Source: JBNNGK01 sp050268245
GTDB taxonomy: Bacteria; Pseudomonadota; Gammaproteobacteria; Enterobacterales; Enterobacteriaceae
Direction: 5' to 3'
NCBI RefSeq assembly: GCF_050268245.1
Contig: NZ_JBNNGK010000012.1
Coordinates: forward strand, 62,001 to 126,000
DNA: 64,000 bases
Positions 9,053-16,687 of the stretch are shown here, in pieces. Each line of letters begins with the position of its first letter. Position 1 is the first letter of the stretch. A program made the translations under genes and the position numbers. The notes under the pieces are model-generated. The model worked only from the letters and a program-made list of their open reading frames with translations, was not told where the DNA came from and made no database searches.

Positions 9053-9088
9053 AACATACAACAACACCAGGGAAATCGGTTATAAATC
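9027..9088 (-). ncRNA. Candidate small RNA with strong intrinsic terminator
   Basis: Read on the minus strand, a -10-like TACAAT (9100-9095) is followed about 7 bases later by a non-coding stretch rich in G and U (GGTGTTGTTGTATGTTG). That runs into the stem GCCCCTC/GAGGGGC and eight U residues. The layout is typical of a 60-65-base Hfq-dependent sRNA. The -35 match is poor, and it could instead be the 3' untranslated end of the zinc-ribbon gene, whose stop is 117 bases upstream. The style recalls RprA-type RNAs, but no family can be assigned by eye. Confidence 0.35.
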
Positions 9089-9204
9089 TTAGTTATTGTA
9101 AGGTTTTTGAGACGAAAGTTTAATAAAAAAAGTGATGCAAAAATTCAGCATGGTGATGTGTATTTGCATCAACAGGGCGTTTGCACCATTTATGTTCGAT
9201 AAAA

Positions 9205-9381
9205 TTACCCACTATGAGACGGAGTTTCGTTTTTGCGGAAGTAATGCCCACAATTCGGGCAAATCATCGTCATGTTCTTCATCAGTTTTAGGCGCTCTTG
9301 AGCCGATACGCGTGAGCATTCTGGACAGGTAACGTCAATGGATGAATGTCGAAACATCTTGAAGGCACTCAAGATAGTCAT
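9205..9381 (-). CDS. Small zinc-ribbon protein (58 residues)
   Basis: An ORF on the minus strand from ATG at 9381 to TAA at 9205 encodes 58 residues with two Cys knuckles, CPEC (C19/C22) and CPNC (C41/C44). The 18-residue spacing between them is typical of a zinc ribbon. The C-terminal GHYFRKNE is basic. It resembles the enterobacterial YnfU-like small zinc-binding proteins, though that name is a suggestion only. The ribosome binding site is weak (TTAAAGAT). A strong terminator lies about 155 bases downstream. Role unknown; small zinc ribbons often bind nucleic acid or polymerase. Confidence 0.7.
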   Translation of the reverse strand: MTILSAFKMFRHSSIDVTCPECSRVSAQERLKLMKNMTMICPNCGHYFRKNETPSHSG

Positions 9382-9501
9382 ATCTTTAACCGGGTAGATG
9401 TGTGGGGATTTAGTATACGCTTATTGGTGATATATTGTGCGGTCTTTCTTTTTACGCAGAGATTGGTTTCTGAGTTTGTACTGTCATTTGATCATTAAAT
9501 T

Positions 9502-9521
9502 GACGCCCTTTGCTAGGCGTC
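9502..9521 (-). terminator. Hairpin downstream of the 72-residue gene
   Basis: GACGCC (9502-9507) / GGCGTC (9516-9521), followed on the minus strand by AATTTAAT. It lies 18 bases past the stop of the 9539-9757 gene. The U-tract is weak. Confidence 0.45.
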
Positions 9522-9538
9522 AGGCGTTAAGTCGATGT

Positions 9539-9757
9539 TCAGGAAGGGAAACTGGCTACTTTAGGTATGCTCGGAGCGCTAATGGAAATGATAAAAAAAT
9601 CATTATCCTTAAAAATACGCGCTCCTTTATCTTGGCAAATTGTCGTAAGCTCGGAAATATCATCGGCGCTGACCGGATAATCCAGTTTGATTCTCTTTAC
9701 TTTCCCTGTCGAGATGGCAACTTTAGCTTCTTTCTTGCTTTTAACTGTAATTGTCAT
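9539..9757 (-). CDS. Hypothetical small protein (72 residues)
   Basis: Starts at ATG 9757 with AAGG seven bases upstream and is followed by a hairpin. The sequence is charged and amphipathic (TVKSKKEAKVAISTG, DDISELTTICQDKG) with an FFIISIS strand, and looks like a real small alpha/beta protein. I do not recognise the family. It is isolated between the zinc-ribbon gene and the YmgB-like gene in the accessory region. Confidence 0.6.
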   Translation of the reverse strand: MTITVKSKKEAKVAISTGKVKRIKLDYPVSADDISELTTICQDKGARIFKDNDFFIISISAPSIPKVASFPS

Positions 9758-10174
9758 AATAACCTTTTATTTCATAATGTTAAAGGTAGTAGCTGACCAA
9801 GTCGGCTTTAGCAAACTAGCTTTATGGGGGCTATGACGCAAGCCGTAAGCTATAGCTTCCCTTAAAAACGTGATATTTATCCCATTTATGATGAAAATAA
9901 AGCTCTAAAAAGAGGGCGGTTAAATAATGACGCAATTTTTTGCAGAATGGCGAGATTTTGTTAAATCTAATTACAATTATTGAGTAACCCTAAAATAATT
10001 GTGTATTGCGAAAAATCCTAAACCCGAGCAGTTACGTAGGACGTGCTTGCTCATTTTCGGGAAAAATCTTATTGTTCTCCTATTGTGAGTTAAATCTCGT
10101 TATCTTTGTTAGCATAATATGAAATATATTACAGCATGCTTTACGATGACTGATTTTAGGGGAATTGGGTAACG
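9758..10174. other. AT-rich gene-free stretch
   Basis: No gene above about 20 codons is supported. It should hold the divergent promoters of the 9539-9757 gene and the YmgB-like gene; TAATAT at about 10113-10118 is a possible -10 for the latter. A CCCGAGCA ... TGCTC ... TCGGG inverted arrangement (about 10022-10060) was seen without a clear role. Confidence 0.4.
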
Positions 10175-10402
10175 ATGATAGATTATACTCTGTATGGGTT
10201 GCCACAAGAGAATGCGCACCTTTATCGTGATAAATTAAGCGCGATTTTTGGTGAAAGTATTATTCATTTACTTATGGCACAGAGAGCAATTAATAAAGAC
10301 AATATTTTTAAGTATTTAGTCTCTGAAATTGAACGACAGCCAGAGCATCAGCAAAAATATTACCGGGCTGCACTGGAAACTATAGGCTTACATGCCCGTT
10401 AG
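10175..10402 (+). CDS. Small YmgB/AriR-YcgZ-like helical protein
   Basis: A 75-residue protein with the layout of the YmgB/AriR/YcgZ family of small helical connector proteins that influence biofilm and Rcs phosphorelay signalling. It shows the family pattern: helix (LSAIFGESIIHLLMA), a short link (INKDNIFKYLVSEIER) and a final helix (KYYRAALETIGL). This recalls LGEIV ... NRKSL ... LLCRLE ... of YcgZ. The assignment is by pattern, not by alignment. GGGTAACG precedes the start. It stands alone, convergent with the Gly/Val-rich gene. Confidence 0.55.
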   Translation: MIDYTLYGLPQENAHLYRDKLSAIFGESIIHLLMAQRAINKDNIFKYLVSEIERQPEHQQKYYRAALETIGLHAR

Positions 10403-10499
10403 TCAGTCCTATGATAGAGAAAATAAAGCTAGCAATGACGGATGTAGCCGCCATCATCCTGTAGACGGCTAAATTAATGTTTGATACTTAGAAGCGTCT

Positions 10500-10853
10500 T
10501 TAGGCAATGGTATCGGCAACGGTATTAACAACACCGCTGATTTCAACAGCGATTTGAGCAGAACTGTCTTGTGCTACATGTGTAGTATTATCCAGTGCAG
10601 CGATCAGGCCATCTGTGCTCAAATTACCGGAAGTCACTCCATCGGTGACACCGCCGACCGTATCGGTAATATCTCCTGCGGTGTCACCAATCTTGTCTAA
10701 GATACCCTCTGCGATGCCAGTAACAGTATCGGCTATCCCGCCGATGACACCGCTAACGGTGCCAACTACTCCTACAACGGTACCAACGACACCGCTGACA
10801 ATTCCGGTTAAACCGCTTAATAAACCGGTTAAGCTACCTAAGTTTAAAGCCAT
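10500..10853 (-). CDS. Gly/Val-rich low-complexity protein
   Basis: A 117-residue protein. The start at 10853 was chosen because GGAGG lies five bases upstream, although an upstream in-frame ATG at 10883 exists. Residues 4-60 repeat a 7-8-residue unit of Gly, Val/Ile and Ser/Thr (GLTGIVSGVVGTVVGVVGT), like a glycine zipper. A second half rich in Asp and Thr follows (DTAGDITDTVGGVTDGV), then a mixed tail. No signal peptide or lipobox is seen. Such zippers can form membrane-associated or fibrous oligomers, but no function can be assigned. The strong G/C-rich repeats also create a long spurious reading frame on the other strand. Confidence 0.6.
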   Translation of the reverse strand: MALNLGSLTGLLSGLTGIVSGVVGTVVGVVGTVSGVIGGIADTVTGIAEGILDKIGDTAGDITDTVGGVTDGVTSGNLSTDGLIAALDNTTHVAQDSSAQIAVEISGVVNTVADTIA

Positions 10854-11203
10854 AGAACCTCCAGAGTTAAGGGGATCACACATTCATGTTTGCTCTTGAA
10901 CCGGTTTTGGCCGGTTCAACATGTATAGTTCAGAAATTAAAAATCTGTCAATGAAATTGGCAATTTTATATAAGAAATATTTAATTGATGGGTAGGGCGT
11001 ATGACAGCGAATCTTAACCGTCAGTGTACGAGGATGTGATTGAAACCTTAAGGCATCAATTGAGGTTAAGCTTTTGATCTACAATGTGAGATGGTTTTAA
11101 TTTGACTATTCACTTCTTTTTGTATTGATTGTAACTCATTGTAAATATAGGGTTAAAAATTAAGCCCCCCATCTCTAGATAGGAAAGGGGGCCTTTAAGC
11201 AGA
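10854..11203. other. Intergenic region upstream of the Gly/Val-rich gene
   Basis: Contains the promoter region of the 10500-10853 gene and, at its right end, the proP terminator. No other gene is supported. Confidence 0.5.
11164..11192 (-). terminator. Terminator of proP
   Basis: GCCCCC (11164-11169) / GGGGGC (11187-11192), followed on the minus strand by TTAATTTTT. It begins 11 bases after the proP stop. Confidence 0.75.
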
Positions 11204-12727
11204 TTAATCCAGTTTTGGATGCTGATCGATCAACACTTGCTTTTTCTTCTCTAGTGTCTTGATTTGTTCTTCCAAATCAGTGATTTCGTCACTGATATTT
11301 TCCACCTTTAGTTCAATATTATCGTAGGTTTCCTGCAGTAACTCTTTAGCTTCAGAGCGGTCGGATGCAGCCGGTGTCGCACCACGTAGTGGTTTATTTG
11401 CCGTTTCCTTCATGTAAAGACCGGTGACCAAACCAATGACTGCAACCACCATCAGATAATAGGCTGGCATGTACAAGTTGCCGCTAGATTCAACCAGCCA
11501 AGCGGCAATAGTTGGCGTTGCACCAGCGACTAATACCGAGATATTGAAGGAGATAGCCAGTGCGCTGTAGCGTATGTGAGTCGGGAACATTGCTGGTAAG
11601 ATGGATGCCATCACGCCGGTAAAGGAGTTTAGTAATACGGCCAGAATCAGCAGGCCAACGAAAATGAGGCCAATAACGTTGCTGTTTATCAAAAAGAAAC
11701 ACGGTATAGCGAGTACCAACAAGCCGATACTGCCACCTATGACAAAGGGTTTACGACCAATTCGGTCACTGGTTAAGCCAATCACGGGTTGCACAAATAA
11801 CATACCCAGCATGATGGCAATGATGATCAGCACGCCGTGACTTTCTGAATAATGCAGGTTATGCGACAGATAACTTGGCATATAGGTTAGCAGCATGTAA
11901 TAGGTCACATTGGTGGCAATCACCAAACCTACACAGACTAATAGGCTGCGCCAGTGATTGGCTGCAATTTGTTTGAAGGTAGAACGCGGTGGATTTTGAA
12001 TAGCATCGCGATCGTTTTTTTCCATCTTATCGACGTGTTGCTGAAATGCCGGGGTTTCTTCCAGCGCATGGCGCAAATATAGGCCGATAATACCAAGCGG
12101 GGCGGCCAAGAAGAAAGGAATACGCCAGCCCCAATCAAGGAAGTTGGCTTCACCAATAGTGCTTGAGATTAGCACCACCACGCCAGCACCGAGTACGAAA
12201 CCAGCGATGGAGCCAAAATCTAGCCAACTGCCCATAAAACCGCGTTTCCGGTCTGGCGAGTATTCAGCAACGAAAATCGCAGCCCCAGAATATTCACCGC
12301 CGACTGAAAAGCCCTGTGCTAGTTTAGCGAGCAGCAGTAGGATAGGTGCCCAGATACCAATTGATGCATAAGACGGTATCAGTCCAATACAAAATGTACT
12401 GATCGCCATAATAATGATGGTGACAGAAAGCACCTTCTGTCTACCGAATTTATCACCCATAGCACCAAAGAATATCCCTCCCAGTGGACGAACTAGGAAA
12501 GGCACTGAGAACGTCGCCAGTGCGGCAATCATTTGTACGCCGGGGGATGCGCCAGGAAAGAATACTTGTCCAAGCGCGTAGGCGACAAAACCGTAAACAC
12601 CAAAATCGAACCACTCCATTGCATTACCTAAAGCGGCTGCGGTAATGGCTTTTTTGAGTTTACTGTCATCAATAATAGTTATGTCATTAATATGCAATGG
12701 CTTATTGCGTTTTTTTCTTAGCTTCAT
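11204..12727 (-). CDS. proP: Proline/glycine betaine transporter ProP
   Basis: Osmosensing proton symporter of the major facilitator superfamily, importing proline, glycine betaine and ectoine under high osmolality. Its 507 residues closely follow E. coli ProP (500). Landmarks are the AMEWFDFGVYGF motif in the first helix, GDKFGRQKVL after helix 2, QGFSVGGEYSGA, and the cytoplasmic C-terminal coiled coil (ISDEITDLEEQIKTLEKKK) that tunes the osmotic set point. AAGGGATG precedes the ATG. It is monocistronic with its own terminator. Confidence 0.97.
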   Translation of the reverse strand: MKLRKKRNKPLHINDITIIDDSKLKKAITAAALGNAMEWFDFGVYGFVAYALGQVFFPGASPGVQMIAALATFSVPFLVRPLGGIFFGAMGDKFGRQKVLSVTIIIMAISTFCIGLIPSYASIGIWAPILLLLAKLAQGFSVGGEYSGAAIFVAEYSPDRKRGFMGSWLDFGSIAGFVLGAGVVVLISSTIGEANFLDWGWRIPFFLAAPLGIIGLYLRHALEETPAFQQHVDKMEKNDRDAIQNPPRSTFKQIAANHWRSLLVCVGLVIATNVTYYMLLTYMPSYLSHNLHYSESHGVLIIIAIMLGMLFVQPVIGLTSDRIGRKPFVIGGSIGLLVLAIPCFFLINSNVIGLIFVGLLILAVLLNSFTGVMASILPAMFPTHIRYSALAISFNISVLVAGATPTIAAWLVESSGNLYMPAYYLMVVAVIGLVTGLYMKETANKPLRGATPAASDRSEAKELLQETYDNIELKVENISDEITDLEEQIKTLEKKKQVLIDQHPKLD

Positions 12728-13054
12728 AGCGTCATCCCTTAATACATTGGTCTATCGTGGCTTTGTCATTTCTTGTTTCACGAAGATTTGCCCAGATATC
12801 ATTACCGCTAATATTAGCGCACTGAAAAAACTGTCATTCAGCGGCACGTTTTTTCACGCCCGGCGTTAATATTGCCGTTTTATGTCATTAACGTGACTAA
12901 TTTTTTGTATCTATATCTTAACGTTATATGTGACGACGATCAAATCTTCGAGATTGGCTTACCGCTGTTTTGATGAGGTTACAGGAGGGGGAATAATCAA
13001 CAAGCGCATGAATTGCCAAGGTAAATTCATCATCTCAACGTTATTATATAAAGC
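12728..13054. other. Divergent promoter region of proP and the 13055 gene
   Basis: No gene is supported. AT-rich, expected to carry the proP promoters. No specific operator was recognised. Confidence 0.4.
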
Positions 13055-13687
13055 ATGATTATAGTAACGGATGTCATTATGTGGGTTCAACTACGTCTAA
13101 TTATTAAGAAATTATCTCTTTTCGCACTCTACTCTGTGGTTCTGGCTCTGTTGATGGGGCTGTTGATGATTGATGTTCATTGGTTACATAATTTTGTTCA
13201 TGAGATGTCGTTGACCGAGTTCGCTCAGGAGATTTTGCTGGCAATTATTGTTTTCAGTTTCTTCATCTCTGCGAAGCGGCACCCATTATATAGACACTCT
13301 AGGGTATTGATTGGTGGTTTCTTTTTATGCATGTTGATACGTGAGTTGGATTTTGTTTTTGATTATTTACATCATGGTGCCTGGGTATGGTTGGCATTGT
13401 TCACCACCGTGGTCTGTGTGTGGTATGCCATTCGTCAACCGAAGGCAACCGTTGATGGTTTAGCACATTTTTTTACCCACTCTAGTTACGGTATGATGTG
13501 TGCGGGGTTGCTCTGTATTTTGGTTTTCTCGCGTCTTTTTGGCATGCACCAACTGTGGCAGGACCTAATGCTAGATAGGTATGATCGAGTGGTAAAGAAC
13601 ATGGTGGAAGAGGGATGCGAAATCCTTGGTTACGCTCTCTGCTTTTTTGCTACCTGTAGCTATTTGAGCCGCAATAAGCAATCATGA
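13055..13687 (+). CDS. Unrecognised inner-membrane protein
   Basis: A 210-residue protein with about six hydrophobic helices (for example VVLALLMGLLMI, ILLAIIVFSFFI, LALFTTVVCVWYAI, MMCAGLLCILVF, ILGYALCFFAT). Polar motifs sit between them: TEFAQE, a SAKRHP turn, IRELDFVFDYLHH and VEEGCEILGY, where acidic and His residues near membrane edges could be functional. The upstream ATG lacks a ribosome binding site. The in-frame ATG at 13079 has ACGGA seven bases before it and may be the true start (202 residues). I do not recognise the family. Confidence 0.7.
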   Translation: MIIVTDVIMWVQLRLIIKKLSLFALYSVVLALLMGLLMIDVHWLHNFVHEMSLTEFAQEILLAIIVFSFFISAKRHPLYRHSRVLIGGFFLCMLIRELDFVFDYLHHGAWVWLALFTTVVCVWYAIRQPKATVDGLAHFFTHSSYGMMCAGLLCILVFSRLFGMHQLWQDLMLDRYDRVVKNMVEEGCEILGYALCFFATCSYLSRNKQS

Positions 13688-13984
13688 AAATGAGCCTTGT
13701 GATGCTAATGCGTGACGAGGCTTCATAGTTATGTTCGCCTGTGTGATATGTGTTGCGCAATGACGCTATAAAACAGGGCATTCATTTAATCTTCTAAAGT
13801 TATTGCTAATATAATAAACGCGTTGTTGATGTTGATAATTAAGCTGCAGAATTTCCTGACTTACATTGATATTATTAGCTGGGATTATATTTCATGAAAA
13901 TGAAAAATAAATAGGCAGCCTGATGGTTTGAATTTATACTGGGCATAGAAATAGGTTGATAGCGAATTTGGATTTTTCTGTAAT

Positions 13985-14836
13985 ATGATGTCTCACCAAC
14001 CAGAGCCCGGCGTTAATATCTATCAATATCCCGAACACCTACGCGACTACCTGGCAATTTTACCAAAAGCACCAGGCGTTTATGTGTTTCATGGCAACGG
14101 TGATCGAATGCCGTTGTACATTGGTAAGAGTGTGAATATCCGCAGCCGTGTGATGGCCCATTTTCGTTGCAAAGATGAGGGAAAGCTCTTACGGCAAACC
14201 CAGCGCATTAGCTTCATTGAAACAGCGGGTGAACTAGGGGCATTGCTAATTGAAGCGCAGATGATAAAGAAGCTTCAGCCCTTGTTTAACAAACGGTTAC
14301 GCCGCTCTCGTCAATTATGCTCGTTGTATTTACACGCTCAGCGGCTTGATATTGTTTATGCTAAAGATATTGATTTTGCGACCACGCCTGCGCTATATGG
14401 TTTGTTCGCTAATCGCACCACTGCGTTAGAAAAATTGCGTGCTATCGCGGATGAACATCGCTTATGTTACGGCACGTTAGGCATTGAAACTTTACCGAGT
14501 GGCAAAGCCTGCTTTCGTTATAGTTTGCGTAAATGTCACGGTGTCTGTTGTGGTGAGGAAAGCCTTGAGGCGCATACTCTGCGTCTGGTTCGTGCATTGG
14601 AAAGGTTGCAGATTAACTGTTGGCCATATCGCGGGCGGGTGGCTTTATTTGAACAACGTGAGCGTTTTCAACAATATCATATTATCCATAACTGGTTTTA
14701 TCTGGGCACGGTGAGTTCGTTGGATCAGGCAGAATGTTTACAGCGTACCGCCAGCCATTTTGATAGTGATAGTTATAAGGTTTTATGCCGTCCTCTGTTG
14801 AGTGGCGAGTATCCGATGATAGAGATGGATGAATAG
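13985..14836 (+). CDS. cho: Excinuclease Cho (UvrC homologue)
   Basis: Stand-alone nuclease homologous to the N-terminal half of UvrC. In E. coli it makes the 3' incision at lesions UvrC handles poorly and is SOS-induced. The 283 residues contain the GIY-YIG core (PGVYVFHGNG ... LYIGKSVNIRSRV, residues 31-56), the glutamate-containing ALLIEAQMIKKLQP and the Cys cluster (CFRYSLRKCHGVCCG). The UVR and helix-hairpin-helix domains are absent, as expected. No LexA box was seen in the 300 bases upstream and the ribosome binding site is weak. The intergenic region 13688-13984 holds nothing else recognisable. Confidence 0.93.
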   Translation: MMSHQPEPGVNIYQYPEHLRDYLAILPKAPGVYVFHGNGDRMPLYIGKSVNIRSRVMAHFRCKDEGKLLRQTQRISFIETAGELGALLIEAQMIKKLQPLFNKRLRRSRQLCSLYLHAQRLDIVYAKDIDFATTPALYGLFANRTTALEKLRAIADEHRLCYGTLGIETLPSGKACFRYSLRKCHGVCCGEESLEAHTLRLVRALERLQINCWPYRGRVALFEQRERFQQYHIIHNWFYLGTVSSLDQAECLQRTASHFDSDSYKVLCRPLLSGEYPMIEMDE

Positions 14837-14903
14837 TCGGTTGAATCGATTCTTTGCTAGACTGTAGTAAGCCAGACTTATTGCATGGCAACCGGAGGTC
14901 GAT

Positions 14904-15203
14904 ATGTCTGAATCAAGCCAACTACAGGCGTTAATGCAACGTGTTGCTGTGCTGGAAGCGCGCGAGAAGGTTCTGACAGCAGAGTCTAATGCTTACCAAG
15001 CCATCATTACTACCCTATTGGGTAATCTGGATGAATCTTTACGTGACTCGGTTATCACGATGATCGAGCAAGCGCATGAGATCGCCTATGCGCGTGCTAT
15101 TCACCGTGGTAATAGTAACCAGCAGAACAGAATTAAGCAGGCAGATGATGTTGCACAGCGTATGTTTATGTTTGCTCAGGGTAAGATGTCGCAATCGCGT
15201 TAA
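14904..15203 (+). CDS. Hypothetical small coiled-coil protein, IraP-like layout
   Basis: A 99-residue protein with a strong GGAGG site six bases before the ATG. The first 45 residues form a heptad coiled coil (LQALMQRVAVLEAREKVLT) that runs into AIITTLLGNLDESLRDSVI, then a second helix and a basic tail. This order resembles anti-adaptor IraP (coiled coil, then VTAMLRNM and QRLIDQVEG). That is a pattern resemblance only. It lies between cho and ylaC, reading in the same direction, with 67 bases after cho. Confidence 0.65.
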   Translation: MSESSQLQALMQRVAVLEAREKVLTAESNAYQAIITTLLGNLDESLRDSVITMIEQAHEIAYARAIHRGNSNQQNRIKQADDVAQRMFMFAQGKMSQSR

Positions 15204-15323
15204 ATAACTATAACAGTTTGTGGTTTTTTATTGCTGAATTGTTCTACCTGACTCAACTGTACTTGTGCTAGTTTGAGGGACGATTATTGATAGAAATTAT
15301 CTTCCCACGTTAAGGTTGCAAAG

Positions 15324-15824
15324 ATGGACGCGATTAAAAACATCCTGGTGAAAGAGATCGAGCAAATTAACCAGCAAGAACGGCGTGACGGCAAACCACG
15401 TTTCAATAGCGAGTTTGCCCGCAATCACCGCTATCTCTGTTTTGCTATGTTTGCGGGCTATTTTGCAGTCATCGCGGTCATGTATCCGGTACCTTATATG
15501 GGGACGTGGTCATTTATTGGTTTTACCGCTTTTGTGTTGTTCATGTTCGCCATGTTGCTTATTGAAATCAAACCGACTTATCGATTCGAAGATATCGGCG
15601 TACTTGACCTGCGAGTTTGTTACAACGGTGAATGGTTCTTTACGCGTGCACTTTCGTCAACAGCGGTTGCAGAGCTGTTTGCTGAACCGGCCATTAGTCA
15701 TCGGTTGAAGACACGTTTGCAGCAAATTCTTGCCAGCAAAGGTGAACTGGATTTTTATGATGTATATGACTTGGCTTACAGTAAAAAACTGCAGGATACC
15801 CCGGCGTTAGTTGCGACTCATTGA
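15324..15824 (+). CDS. ylaC: YlaC family inner-membrane protein
   Basis: A 166-residue protein with two transmembrane helices (residues about 38-55 and 62-80) and a cytoplasmic C-terminal domain. Conserved YlaC landmarks are present: RRDGKPRFN near the start, YRFEDIGVLDLRVCYNGEWFFTR (broken across about 92-114) and KGELDFYDVYDLA near the end. Function is not established in the family. It is preceded by a short leader and followed by a tiny acidic-protein gene. Confidence 0.9.
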   Translation: MDAIKNILVKEIEQINQQERRDGKPRFNSEFARNHRYLCFAMFAGYFAVIAVMYPVPYMGTWSFIGFTAFVLFMFAMLLIEIKPTYRFEDIGVLDLRVCYNGEWFFTRALSSTAVAELFAEPAISHRLKTRLQQILASKGELDFYDVYDLAYSKKLQDTPALVATH

Positions 15825-15893
15825 AAGGTTTGCGACGACAAGAATGTCAATTATACTCTACTTTTGACGTCATTAAAGAGTAAGGAAGTAACA

Positions 15894-16025
15894 ATGAGTG
15901 ATGACATTTTTGATTTTGACATTGATGCTGAATTGGCCGTAGCTGAACAAAAAGCGGCCGAAAAAGCGATTGAAGTTCCAGAAATCCTTGAAGATGAAGC
16001 TGACTGCGAAGGATGCAAAATCTAA
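15894..16025 (+). CDS. Small acidic protein ending in a CxxC motif (43 residues)
   Basis: Found by direct reading. ATG 15894 to TAA 16023-16025 encodes 43 residues with AAGGA eight bases upstream. The protein is very acidic (DDIFDFDIDAELAVAE, EILEDEADCEG) and ends CEGCKI, so its only two Cys form a CxxC at residues 38-41. It could be a metal-binding or redox-active tail or a regulator-binding peptide; no family is recognised. It lies 69 bases after ylaC and is followed by a strong hairpin. Confidence 0.65.
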   Translation: MSDDIFDFDIDAELAVAEQKAAEKAIEVPEILEDEADCEGCKI

Positions 16026-16101
16026 TTTTTTTGCCGCTAAAGCACCGGTAAAACGGTTTTTAGACCGCTGATAACGTATCGAATCTCCAGCAATATTTTT
16101 A

Positions 16102-16133
16102 GCACCGTGAGCCGTTATAATCACTCACGGTGC
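16102..16133. terminator. Strong hairpin, possibly a bidirectional terminator
   Basis: A 10-base perfect stem GCACCGTGAG (16102-16111) / CTCACGGTGC (16124-16133) with a 12-base loop. It has AT-rich flanks (ATATTTTT before, ATTTGATTT after). It probably ends the ylaC/acidic-protein transcript and may also serve the minus-strand ORF at 16199-16312. Confidence 0.7.
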
Positions 16134-16198
16134 ATTTGATTTGCCTATCCCGCCAATCGCCAATCCCAAACTACTAATGCCGCTGGTGAGATTGACAA

Positions 16199-16312
16199 TT
16201 ACTCCAATAAGAATCCCCAGATTAAAAATCCGGCTACGATACACAAAAAAAGTACCGAAACGGTGATTAGAATCTTTCCCAACAGGTCTTTCTCTTGTTC
16301 GCGTTCTGTCAC
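16199..16312 (-). CDS. Possible single-span small membrane protein (37 residues)
   Basis: On the minus strand a GTG at 16312, with GGATGA upstream, opens 37 codons ending at TAA 16199. The product has a charged N-terminus (MTEREQEKDLLGK) and one hydrophobic helix (VSVLFLCIVAGFLIWGFLL). This composition is typical of enterobacterial small membrane proteins. The start codon is weak, so confidence is limited. Confidence 0.4.
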   Translation of the reverse strand: MTEREQEKDLLGKILITVSVLFLCIVAGFLIWGFLLE

Positions 16313-16687
16313 GTTACGTCATCCAAAAAAATTTATGAACCAAATCGGCAATTCCCTGATCAAGACTGACATGTCTCTCATTACTGAGGCTTTTCTCTAT
16401 TTTTAATCAGCGGGTTACTGAGTTTTATACTTTGAGTGAGAATTTAACCATGCCGTAACCTTCTCTGAATTGCACAGCCAATATTAAGAGTTTTCTTAAG
16501 TCTATAAGTTCCAAACGATTGGATCTTATGTGCGTGTATAAAGGAAGTTGCTGAGATAGAAAATGGCGCGGACGCGCCAGGCTGCGTTACGAGTACAGAA
16601 AGCGACTACCGGGTAAGGTCTTAGCTATGGTGCTAACTATTGCTCAGGATGAATTAGGCGGACAAAAATCTCATCCGCCAGAATGAA
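16313..16687. other. Intergenic stretch downstream of nhaP2
   Basis: No gene is supported. It contains a perfect GGCGCG-GA-CGCGCC hairpin (16565-16578) and GGCGGA/TCCGCC (16657-16679). The latter lies just after the nhaP2 stop and is a plausible terminator without a U-tract. Confidence 0.45.

Noticed and set aside
8898..9092. 64-codon plus-strand frame after the haemagglutinin gene
   Set aside because: Runs through the minus-strand terminator stem, has no ribosome binding site and no protein-like pattern.
10615..10899. 94-codon plus-strand frame rich in Pro/Thr/Val
   Set aside because: Mirror image of the Gly/Val repeats on the other strand, where the ribosome binding site is far better.
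3557..11203. Possible integrated element with att sites at tRNA-Leu
   Set aside because: No integrase and no copy of the tRNA-Leu 3' end found downstream; only the weaker accessory-region claim is kept.
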